Shown here: positions 1 through 6,999 of the stretch, piece by piece
Layout of the letters: each line of letters begins with the position of its first letter
Numbering within the stretch: position 1 is the stretch's first letter
DNA from: Oscillospiraceae bacterium
GTDB taxonomy: Bacteria; Bacillota; Clostridia; Oscillospirales; Oscillospiraceae
Assembly (NCBI GenBank): GCA_015067975.1
Contig: SVLK01000004.1
Location: forward strand, 1 to 64,000
Length of the DNA: 64,000 nt
Direction of reading: 5' to 3'
Notes under the pieces: model-generated
Told to the model about the DNA's origin: nothing
The model's input: only the letters and a program-made list of their open reading frames with translations
Database searches by the model: none
Position numbers and translations under genes: made by a program

Positions 1-133
1 GCGGTATATCTCTGTTGCACTTTTCCTGAAGTCGCCTTCGGCGGGCGTTACCCGTTATCCTTGCCCTGTGGAGCCCGGACTTTCCTCATGAACAGGCTTT
101 CGCCTTGTCCCCGCGACTGTCTGGCTTGCTCGC
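1..133 (-). ncRNA. rnpB: RNase P RNA (5' part, runs off the window)
   Basis: Read on the minus strand the sequence carries hallmark bacterial class A RNase P RNA elements in order: CCAGACAGTCGC near the 5' end, GAGGAAAGTCCGGGCTCC, a CAGGG...GGTAACGCC block and AGTGCAACAGAGA. It is the catalytic RNA that matures tRNA 5' ends. Only the 5' portion is present; the rest lies to the left of base 1. The 5' end is set from the promoter at 140-168. Identification is from conserved sequence blocks I recognise, not from a covariance model. Confidence 0.95.
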
Positions 134-139
134 AGGATT

Positions 140-168
140 ATTTTACAGGGAATGAACAGGAAAGTCAA
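140..168 (-). promoter_or_regulatory. rnpB promoter
   Basis: On the minus strand TTGACT, a 17-bp spacer and TAAAAT precede the RNase P RNA, putting the transcription start near 133. This is a housekeeping (sigma-A type) promoter, divergent from murD. Confidence 0.7.
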
Positions 169-192
169 TGAAAGGTTTTACGCGGAATCTCA

Positions 193-221
193 TTGAACTG
201 TGGAAAGAGTTGGGGTATAAT
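193..221 (+). promoter_or_regulatory. murD promoter
   Basis: TTGAAC, 17 bp, TATAAT. It lies about 38 bp upstream of the murD start codon and is the only good sigma-A match in the rnpB-murD gap. Confidence 0.65.
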
Positions 222-259
222 ATATTTGTATTTTTGCGCAATACAGGGAGGAACTGACC

Positions 260-1642
260 ATGACATTGCAGGAATACCTGATTTCCATAAAAGATAAAAC
301 CGTGGCCGTGTTGGGCATTGGTGTGAGCAACACACCGCTTTTACGCCTGCTGCTGCAGAATGGGATCCGCGTGACGGCTTGTGACAAACGCAGCCGTGAA
401 GATTTGGGCGTATTGGCAGAAGAACTGGAGTCCAAAGGAGCCACGCTGCAGCTGGGAGAGAACTATCTGGACGGCCTGACGCAGGATCTAATCTTCCGCA
501 CCCCCGGTATGCGGCCTGATTTGCCACAGCTGCTCTCCGCCAAAGAACAAGGCAGCTTGATTACGTCGGAAATGGAAGTGTTTTTTGACGTGTGCCCCTG
601 CTCCATCATTGCTGTGACCGGCAGTGATGGCAAGACGACGACCACTACCATGATTTCTGAATTGCTGCGCGCTGCCGGACGTACTGTTCATGTGGGCGGC
701 AACATCGGCACACCGCTGCTGGCACAGGCAGGGGAGATGAAGGCAGAGGACAGCGTTGTGTTGGAACTGTCTTCTTTCCAGCTGATGACGATGCAAAAAA
801 GCCCCCATATCGCCGTGGTGACGAATTTGTCTCCCAACCATCTGGATATGCACAAAGGCATGGAGGAGTATGTTCGTTCCAAGGAGAACATCTTCTGCCA
901 TCAAAACAGCGGTGATGTTGCTGTTTTCAATCTGGATAATGAGATCACTTGCGAGCAGGCTACCCGCGCTTTGGGCGAAGTACGTATGTTCACTCGCCGC
1001 AGCACACCGGAAAATGGTGTATATCTGCGCGGTGACGAGATTGTACGGATCAAGGATGGAAAAGAGACGGTCGTACTCCATACGGCGGATATTAAACTGC
1101 CGGGAATTCACAATGTGGAGAATTACATGGCCGCTATCGCGGCGGTGGAGGGTCTGGTGGATGACGAGACGATCCGGCGCTTTGCCAAAGAATTTGGCGG
1201 TGTGGAGCATCGTATCGAATTGGTACGCACGCTGCGCGGCGTACGTTACTATAACGACTCTATTGCTTCCAGTCCTACCCGTACGATTGCCGGACTGCGG
1301 GCCTTTAAAGAGAAAGTGATCTTGATCGCCGGCGGTTATGATAAGAAGATCCCCTTTGACGTGCTGGGGCCGGAAGTGGTGGAGCATGTGAAGGTGCTGG
1401 TTCTGTGCGGTGCTACGGCAGAGAAGATCCGTGCCGCAGTGGAAGCTGCTGATGGATATTGCCCGGGAAAACCGGAAATTCTGGTAGCCTCTACTTTGCA
1501 GCAGGCAGCGGAACTGGCCCGCGATTGTGCCAAAGAAGGCGATGTAGTGACCCTTTCGCCGGCTTGTGCTTCCTTTGACCAGTTCAAAAACTTTGCTGAG
1601 CGCGGTAAAGCCTTCAAGGCAATCGTTAATAGCTGGAAGTAA
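260..1642 (+). CDS. murD: UDP-N-acetylmuramoylalanine--D-glutamate ligase MurD
   Basis: Cytosolic Mur ligase that adds D-glutamate to UDP-MurNAc-L-Ala with ATP during peptidoglycan precursor synthesis. The 460-residue length is normal for MurD. Visible motifs are the ATP loop GSDGKTTTT near residue 120, the central-domain ELSSFQL and NHLDMH segments, and the C-terminal YNDSIASSPTRT region that binds nucleotide and substrate. The ATG at 260 follows GGGAGGAACTGACC, a good ribosome site. It is first in a run murD-yunB-ligA-amylase, but yunB has its own sporulation-type promoter, so the run need not be one regulon. The other mur/dcw genes are not adjacent. Confidence 0.97.
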   Translation: MTLQEYLISIKDKTVAVLGIGVSNTPLLRLLLQNGIRVTACDKRSREDLGVLAEELESKGATLQLGENYLDGLTQDLIFRTPGMRPDLPQLLSAKEQGSLITSEMEVFFDVCPCSIIAVTGSDGKTTTTTMISELLRAAGRTVHVGGNIGTPLLAQAGEMKAEDSVVLELSSFQLMTMQKSPHIAVVTNLSPNHLDMHKGMEEYVRSKENIFCHQNSGDVAVFNLDNEITCEQATRALGEVRMFTRRSTPENGVYLRGDEIVRIKDGKETVVLHTADIKLPGIHNVENYMAAIAAVEGLVDDETIRRFAKEFGGVEHRIELVRTLRGVRYYNDSIASSPTRTIAGLRAFKEKVILIAGGYDKKIPFDVLGPEVVEHVKVLVLCGATAEKIRAAVEAADGYCPGKPEILVASTLQQAAELARDCAKEGDVVTLSPACASFDQFKNFAERGKAFKAIVNSWK

Positions 1643-1668
1643 CAATCATTTGACCGCTGGCATACACT
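1640..1668 (+). promoter_or_regulatory. Putative sigma-E promoter of yunB
   Basis: TAACAAT (5 of 7 to the sigma-E -35 consensus KMATATT), 14 bp, then CATACACT, an exact match to the sigma-E -10 consensus CATACAMT. It starts at the murD stop codon and lies just ahead of the yunB Shine-Dalgarno. yunB is sigma-E dependent in Bacillus subtilis, which agrees. The predicted start (about 1675) falls at the beginning of the AGGAGG, so the leader would be very short. Confidence 0.55.
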
Positions 1669-1687
1669 GCCATAGGAGGTGTATGCG

Positions 1688-2383
1688 GTGCGGAGACTGC
1701 GTTATGTCCGGCTGACAGCCAAGCAAAGGCTGATCATCTGGCTGACACTGATTGTGCTGACCGTTACGGCGCTGGTTTGTCTGGCGGTAATACAGATGGG
1801 GCCTATTTTGTCCAGCATGGCTACTGCCCGTGTATCCAATACGGTGAATCGCATTGTGGTGGCTGCAGTTAATGAGGCGATTCAAGGTGGCGAAATAGAT
1901 TACAGTGTACTGGTGTCCTTTGAAAAAGACGCCAACGGGCATGTTACGGCCCTTAAAAGCAACATGGCGGCATTTAACCGTTTACAGTCCCGCATTGCCG
2001 ATGACATTTTGCTGCGCTTGTCGGAAGTTTCCACAACGGATCTGTCCATACCGCTGGGAACGCTGACCGGCTCATCACTGCTGGCAGGCCGCGGCCCGGC
2101 GCTGAAAGTCAAGATGCAGTCGGTGGGATCTACTACAGCCAGCTTCCGCAACACGTTCAGCTCGGCCGGCATCAATCAGACGCGGCATCAGATATTGCTG
2201 GATGTGAATGTTCATGTGAGCATTCTGCTGCCGGGATTTCGGACTTCCACCAAGGTGAACAATGAGATTACTGTGGCAGAAACGGTAATCGTGGGCAGTG
2301 TACCGGATAACTATACGTATTTCAGTACTGCACCGGAAGAAATCGACAACTACGCTGAAGACTACATACTTAACAACGGATAG
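1688..2383 (+). CDS. yunB: Sporulation protein YunB
   Basis: YunB family, a mother-cell membrane protein needed for efficient sporulation in B. subtilis; its biochemical role is not known. The protein has a basic N-terminus, one membrane segment (about residues 14-36, LIIWLTLIVLTVTALVCL), then an extracytoplasmic domain with the family-typical ISIPLGTLTGSSLLAGRGP-like stretch and a C-terminal NEITVAETVIVG strand. The ORF track begins at a GTG inside the AGGAGGT ribosome site (1674-1680); the GTG at 1688 sits 8 nt after AGGAGG and is the better start, giving 231 residues. A sigma-E-like promoter precedes it. Confidence 0.85.
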   Translation: MRRLRYVRLTAKQRLIIWLTLIVLTVTALVCLAVIQMGPILSSMATARVSNTVNRIVVAAVNEAIQGGEIDYSVLVSFEKDANGHVTALKSNMAAFNRLQSRIADDILLRLSEVSTTDLSIPLGTLTGSSLLAGRGPALKVKMQSVGSTTASFRNTFSSAGINQTRHQILLDVNVHVSILLPGFRTSTKVNNEITVAETVIVGSVPDNYTYFSTAPEEIDNYAEDYILNNG

Positions 2384-2391
2384 GTGATGGA

Positions 2392-4365
2392 ATGAACTAT
2401 CGGGAAGAAATGAAGCAGCTGCGCGACACCTTGAACGCGCATGGCTATCGCTATTATGTGCTGGACGATCCTACGATCTCCGACTATGAATATGACCATA
2501 TGCTCCGCCGTTTGGAAGATCTGGAGAAGGAGCATCCGGAGGAGATCACTGCGGATTCGCCGACTCAGCGTGTGGGCGGCCCTGCACTGACGGAGTTTCA
2601 GCAGGTGGAGCACGCCGTGCCGCTGGAGAGCTTGCAGGATGTTTTCAACGGCGAAGAGGTTTGCGAGTTTTTAGACCGCGTAGGCGGCGTTGTGCCGGAC
2701 GCGGTTTACAGTGTAGAACCCAAGGTGGATGGCTTGTCCGTGGCGCTGGAATACCGTGACGGCGTGTTTTACCGCGGTGCGACCCGCGGCGATGGTCGTG
2801 TGGGCGAGGATGTGACGGAGAATCTGCGTACCATCCGCTCGATTCCTATGACTCTGCCGGAAAAACTGCCGCGGCTGATCGTACGCGGCGAAGTCTACAT
2901 GTCTCGCAGCGTGTTTGAAGAACTCAATGCACTGCGCGAGATCAACGGCCAGCCGCTGATGGCTAATCCCCGCAATGCAGCGGCAGGCTCTTTGCGCCAG
3001 CTAGACCCCAAGGTAGCGGCCAGCCGCAAGCTGGACATTGCCATTTTTAATCTGCAGCTGGCAGAGGGACGTGAGTTTTCCACGCACGCTGAGACGATGG
3101 AATATCTGGCATCTCAGAAGTTCAAGGTGATCCCCAACCGCTGCCTGCAAGGAGCAGACGAGATACTGCAGGAGATCGAGCGGCTTAACGATACGCGCAT
3201 GGAGTTTCCTTTTGATATGGACGGCGCGGTGATTAAACTGAATGATCTTGCCCAGCGTGAGGAGCTGGGTAGTACGGCCAAGTGTCCTAAGTGGGCCATT
3301 GCCTATAAGTATCCGCCGGAGCAGAAGCCTTCGCAGCTGGTGGACATTGTGGTACAGGTGGGCAGGACTGGTGTGCTGACACCCAAAGCGGTGCTCAAAC
3401 CGGTACGTCTGGCAGGTACCACGGTGACTAATGCAACGCTGCACAATCAGGATTATATTACTCAAAAGGATATTCGTATCGGCGATACGGTTATCGTGCA
3501 AAAGGCCGGAGAGATCATCCCCGAGATCGTTGAAGTAGTAAAAGACAAGCGTCCGGAGGGAACCGTGCCTTATACGCTGCCGACGGCTTGTCCTGTCTGC
3601 GGTGCACCCGTGTTTCGTGATGCGGACGGTGCTGCTGTACGCTGCACTGGCGCAGAGTGCCCTGCACAGTTGCTGAGAAACCTTACCCACTTTGCCAGCC
3701 GTGCCGCTATGGATATTGATGGCCTCGGTCCGGCAGTGATTGGCCAGCTGATCGACAGCGGCTTGGTATCTACGGCAGCAGACCTCTACGATTTGCGCGC
3801 GCAGGATATTGCGCAGTTGGACCGCATGGGCACCAAATCGGCAGACAATGCGGTAAACGCCATTGCCAAGTCGAAGGAAAACGATCTCTGGCGCTTGATT
3901 TTTGCGCTAGGTATCCGTCAGGTAGGCGAAAAAGCGGCTAAGATGCTGGCCTTGCATTTTGGTACACTGGACGCTCTTGCTGTAGCGACGCAAGAGGAAC
4001 TAACGGCCATTGACGATGTGGGTCCCATTACGGCGGCATATATCCGCAGCTGGATGGAGAATCACCAGTCGAAAGATCTGATAGAACGATTGAAGATGGC
4101 TGGTGTTAATATGGAGTGTCAAGAGAAACAGCTTGACAGTCGTTTTGCAGGAATGACTTTCGTGCTTACGGGTGCACTGGAAAAGTTCACTCGCGAGGAA
4201 GCGGGCGAAATGGTGGAAAAGCGGGGCGGCAAGGCAGCATCTTCCGTTTCCAAAAAGACCACCTATGTGGTAGCAGGGCCCGGTGCGGGTTCCAAGCTGC
4301 GCAAGGCACAGGAATTGGGTATTCCTGTGCTCAATGAAGAAGAATTCTTGGATATGCTGCAATAA
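2392..4365 (+). CDS. ligA: NAD-dependent DNA ligase LigA
   Basis: Seals nicks in duplex DNA using NAD+, in replication and repair. Order of domains: N-terminal Ia domain (YYVLDDPTISDYEYD), adenylation domain with the lysine nucleophile in EPKVDG near residue 113, OB-fold, four-cysteine zinc finger (CPVCG...CTGAECPAQ, about 400-425), helix-hairpin-helix repeats, and a C-terminal BRCT domain (FVLTGALEKFTREEA). 657 residues is typical. The start ATG at 2392 lies 9 nt after the yunB stop and has a GGTGATGG ribosome site. The next gene begins 10 nt downstream, so amylase translation probably depends on the same transcript. Confidence 0.98.
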   Translation: MNYREEMKQLRDTLNAHGYRYYVLDDPTISDYEYDHMLRRLEDLEKEHPEEITADSPTQRVGGPALTEFQQVEHAVPLESLQDVFNGEEVCEFLDRVGGVVPDAVYSVEPKVDGLSVALEYRDGVFYRGATRGDGRVGEDVTENLRTIRSIPMTLPEKLPRLIVRGEVYMSRSVFEELNALREINGQPLMANPRNAAAGSLRQLDPKVAASRKLDIAIFNLQLAEGREFSTHAETMEYLASQKFKVIPNRCLQGADEILQEIERLNDTRMEFPFDMDGAVIKLNDLAQREELGSTAKCPKWAIAYKYPPEQKPSQLVDIVVQVGRTGVLTPKAVLKPVRLAGTTVTNATLHNQDYITQKDIRIGDTVIVQKAGEIIPEIVEVVKDKRPEGTVPYTLPTACPVCGAPVFRDADGAAVRCTGAECPAQLLRNLTHFASRAAMDIDGLGPAVIGQLIDSGLVSTAADLYDLRAQDIAQLDRMGTKSADNAVNAIAKSKENDLWRLIFALGIRQVGEKAAKMLALHFGTLDALAVATQEELTAIDDVGPITAAYIRSWMENHQSKDLIERLKMAGVNMECQEKQLDSRFAGMTFVLTGALEKFTREEAGEMVEKRGGKAASSVSKKTTYVVAGPGAGSKLRKAQELGIPVLNEEEFLDMLQ

Positions 4366-4375
4366 GGAGAAGAAC

Positions 4376-5653
4376 ATGGCAAAGCAAACAAAAGTTGAGC
4401 TGCGTGGGCAGTTGATGTATTCGGTGTTTGTACGCAATCATACGCAAGAAGGCACCTTCCGTGCATTGGAGGGTGATTTGGACCGTTTGGCATCATTGGG
4501 CGTGGATATTATCTGGCTCATGCCTATTCATCCGATCGGTGAGGTAGCGCGCAAGGGTGTGCTGGGAAGTCCCTATGCCATTCGTGATTACCGTGCCATC
4601 AACCCCGAATACGGAACCAAAGAAGAGCTGGTCCACTTGGTGGACGAGATCCACAAACGCGGGATGAAGTGCATTATTGATGTGGTGTATAACCACACGT
4701 CTCCTGATTCGGTACTGGCTGAGACACATCCGGAGTTTTTCTTCCGCGATGAAAAGGGTGAACCCAGTCGGCATGTGGCTGACTGGTGGGATATTGTGGA
4801 CCTTGATTATTCGAACACCGAACTTTGGCAGTATCAGATTGACACGCTGAAAATGTGGGCGGAAATCGTGGATGGTTTCCGCTGTGATGTGGCCAGCATG
4901 GTGCCGGTTGACTTCTGGCTGCAGGCACGAGAACAGGTGGAGCGGGTGCGCCCCGGCTGCATCTGGCTGGCTGAGAGCGTATTTCAGGATCATGTTCGTG
5001 AGATGCGCCGTGTAGGCGCTTATACCGCTACGGACAGCGAACTGTACGAAGCTTTTGACATTACCTATCCCTACGATGTGTGGGATGTGTTTGACGGATA
5101 TTTTACCGGTAAGAACACGTTGGGCGAGTATATCTGCCTGCTGCATTATCAGGATACGGCCTACCAGAGCCACCACGTGAAGCTGCGCTGCCTGGAAAAC
5201 CACGACCAGCCCCGTTTTGCATCCAAGGTGGACACGGAAGAAGAACTGCGTAACTGGTTTGCGTTCAATTATTTTGAGCGTGGGACGACCATGCTCTATG
5301 GCGGCACGGAATTTGCCCCCAAACATCAAGTTTCCTTGTTTGATAAGGACGATTGCTTTGGCGACAAACAGGGCGATTGGCAGGGTTACCTCCGCCAACT
5401 GCGCGCCATGAAGCGCACACTGCCCTTAACGGGCGACTACCGCTTGCAATGCCGCGGTGAGAGCTTTGTGCTGGGCAAATACGATACGGTGGATAGTCAT
5501 GTACGTGGTGTTTTCAGCATGAAGGGTGAGCAGGCACAGATTCATGTGGACTTGCCGGACGGCATTTACGAAGACCGCATTGATGGCCGTGAAATTCGTG
5601 TGCTTAACGGCTTTGTGGATTGCGACGGAACGCCCATTGTTATCGGAGCATGA
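4376..5653 (+). CDS. GH13 alpha-amylase family glycosidase, cytosolic
   Basis: A 425-residue member of glycoside hydrolase family 13. The four GH13 regions can be seen in order: DVVYNHTS (about 101), GFRCDVAS with the aspartate nucleophile (about 167), WLAESVF with the acid/base glutamate (about 200), and ENHDQ (about 276), followed by a short beta domain. No signal peptide is present, so it acts inside the cell, probably on maltodextrins or an imported alpha-glucoside; the exact substrate cannot be read. The ORF-track start at 4283 lies inside ligA; the ATG at 4376 follows AAGGAGAAGAAC and is preferred. Its stop overlaps the next ATG (ATGA), giving translational coupling to the RNase lipoprotein. 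Confidence 0.9.
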   Translation: MAKQTKVELRGQLMYSVFVRNHTQEGTFRALEGDLDRLASLGVDIIWLMPIHPIGEVARKGVLGSPYAIRDYRAINPEYGTKEELVHLVDEIHKRGMKCIIDVVYNHTSPDSVLAETHPEFFFRDEKGEPSRHVADWWDIVDLDYSNTELWQYQIDTLKMWAEIVDGFRCDVASMVPVDFWLQAREQVERVRPGCIWLAESVFQDHVREMRRVGAYTATDSELYEAFDITYPYDVWDVFDGYFTGKNTLGEYICLLHYQDTAYQSHHVKLRCLENHDQPRFASKVDTEEELRNWFAFNYFERGTTMLYGGTEFAPKHQVSLFDKDDCFGDKQGDWQGYLRQLRAMKRTLPLTGDYRLQCRGESFVLGKYDTVDSHVRGVFSMKGEQAQIHVDLPDGIYEDRIDGREIRVLNGFVDCDGTPIVIGA

Positions 5654-6183
5654 AAAACGTAATGAAGAAGATCCTTTCCTTGCTGCTGGCGCTGCTGCTC
5701 AGTTTTTCGCTGCTGGCCTGCAGTACCGGAACGCCATCGTCCGGACAGGATGTTCCGCCTTCTACAGATAATTTCCAGAAGGACGAGGACATTTCTCTGC
5801 CGAATGAGGACGGGTCATATAGCTCAAAAGAGGATGTTGCACTATACCTTTGGATTTACGGACAGTTACCGGAGAACTATATGACCAAAAAAGAAGCCCG
5901 AGAGTTGGGTTGGGACGGCGGGCCGCTGGAGCCGTATGCGCCGGGCTATTGTATTGGTGGCGACCGGTTCGGTAATTTTGAAGGACTTTTGCCGGAAATT
6001 GACGGTGTTACCTATACGGAGTGTGATATTGATACGCTATGCTCCGGTGAGGGGCGCGGTGCAAAACGCATCGTCTTTTCCAACGACGGGTACATCTACT
6101 ATACCGACGATCATTACGAGAGTTTCACAGAACTCTGGTTTACGGAGAGCTATGAGCTGATAGAGCAACCTCTGAAAAAATAA
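5650..6183 (+). CDS. Barnase-family ribonuclease, predicted lipoprotein
   Basis: Residues after about 70 align by eye with Bacillus barnase: LPENYMTKKEARELGW, APGYCIGGDRFGNFEG, then the catalytic glutamate in YTECDID, arginine in GAKRIVFSND and histidine in YTDDHYESF. All three catalytic positions are therefore conserved. The N-terminus MKNVMKKILSLLLALLLSFS ends in a lipobox LLAC with the cysteine near residue 22, so the enzyme should be anchored outside the membrane rather than freely secreted; a roughly 45-residue acidic, Ser-rich linker follows. ATG 5650 overlaps the amylase stop; ATG 5662 is an alternative start. No barstar-like inhibitor gene is seen next to it. The family call is strong; the export route is inferred from the signal sequence. 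Confidence 0.88.
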   Translation: MKNVMKKILSLLLALLLSFSLLACSTGTPSSGQDVPPSTDNFQKDEDISLPNEDGSYSSKEDVALYLWIYGQLPENYMTKKEARELGWDGGPLEPYAPGYCIGGDRFGNFEGLLPEIDGVTYTECDIDTLCSGEGRGAKRIVFSNDGYIYYTDDHYESFTELWFTESYELIEQPLKK

Positions 6184-6192
6184 TGAAAAAAC

Positions 6193-6232
6193 ATAAACCC
6201 GCTGCCTTTTCAGGCAGCGGGTTTATCATTTC
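6193..6232. terminator. Intrinsic terminator after the RNase gene
   Basis: A perfect 14-bp inverted repeat, ATAAACCCGCTGCC / GGCAGCGGGTTTAT with loop TTTTCA. T- and A-rich flanks on both sides would let it also terminate the minus-strand pseudogene. Confidence 0.85.
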
Positions 6233-6271
6233 GGGAGAGTTTGAGAAATTGTGATGTACTTACTTGGTTAC

Positions 6272-6590
6272 TTACTTCAGCACCTTAGCAGCACGCTTCT
6301 TGCCGTAGGAAATGGCGAAGAACAGATAAGCAGCAGCCAGAACGCCACCGGCGATGTAGGCAGGAGTCCAGGGGACATTGAAGCCGATCTTGGCGTTGAT
6401 GATGTAAGTCGTGGTGATGAAGGCATAGAAAGTGCCGGGGATCAGGGGGATCCAGCAGAACGATATGGCTTGCGTTATTGGCTTGCAAATAGATGCCGGA
6501 GCTGACAGAGACTCCATGGTGTACTAACCAAAATACACTGGACAATGTTAAGACACAAATCATCAAAACTGCTGCGAGCAGCTTCTTCAT
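6272..6590 (-). pseudogene. Chimeric remnant: signal-peptide start fused out of frame to a CstA-like C-terminus
   Basis: An ATG at 6590 with a strong AGGAGGTGTTCTT ribosome site opens a hydrophobic signal-like segment (MKKLLAAVLMICVLTLSSVF). After about 40 residues this frame degenerates into His/Arg/Cys-rich nonsense. The neighbouring frame over about 6272-6460 instead encodes a sensible membrane-protein tail (IPGTFYAFITTTYIINAKIG ... FFAISYGKKRAAKVLK) that resembles the C-terminus of carbon starvation (CstA-family) peptide/pyruvate transporters, but it has no start or N-terminal part of its own. I read this as a deletion/fusion scar. The CstA resemblance is from memory; a novel short membrane protein is less likely but possible. 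Confidence 0.5.
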
Positions 6591-6666
6591 AAGAACACCT
6601 CCTGTCTATTTTATTAGACGCAGAAAAGGGAAATCTTGTTCCTCAAAGGAGATAGTATTTGGATTC

Positions 6667-6695
6667 TTGACAAGGAGAAGGGAATATATTATACT
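6667..6695 (+). promoter_or_regulatory. valS/T-box promoter
   Basis: Consensus TTGACA, 17 bp, TATACT. Transcription would start near 6702, at the head of the T-box leader. Confidence 0.85.
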
Positions 6696-6701
6696 GTTCG
6701 G

Positions 6702-6970
6702 GTATATGAGAATAGCGAAGAAGGGAAGCAGTAGACGTACCGCAGAGGCAAAGAGAGGGAGTGGCCGGTGTAAACTCCCGTGATGCGCCGTTGAAGTCGT
6801 CCCGGAGCTCTGGGCTGAAATTAACAGTAAGCTGCAGCGGTGATCCGCCGTTATCCGGATACGGTCATTTTGACCGGCTGAGTGCGGGATTGATCCCGAA
6901 TACAGGTGGTACCACGGACTTGACGTTCGCCCTGTTTTGCAAAGGCAAAACGGAGCGGACTTTTTGTTTT
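6702..6970 (+). promoter_or_regulatory. T-box riboswitch leader, valine specific
   Basis: A tRNA-sensing leader that allows valS transcription when tRNA-Val is uncharged. The T-box sequence AGGTGGTACCACGG is at 6904-6917. A terminator hairpin follows (6925-6940 with 6945-6960, then TTTTTGTTTT). The specifier can be read by comparison with the tyrS leader in this window: both have GAA-codon-NTCCCGGAGC, and here the codon is GTC (valine) at 6796-6798. That the downstream gene is valS confirms it. Length and element order are normal for the class. Confidence 0.93.
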
Positions 6971-6999
6971 GCCAAATTATCCGAAAGAGGAGAATCAAT

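Noticed and set aside
870-1319. 149-codon frame inside murD
   Set aside because: Alternative frame of a well-conserved gene, no ribosome site.
6251-6505. 84-codon plus-strand ORF between the RNase terminator and the T-box
   Set aside because: Lies opposite the CstA-like remnant, follows a strong terminator, and has no ribosome site or promoter.
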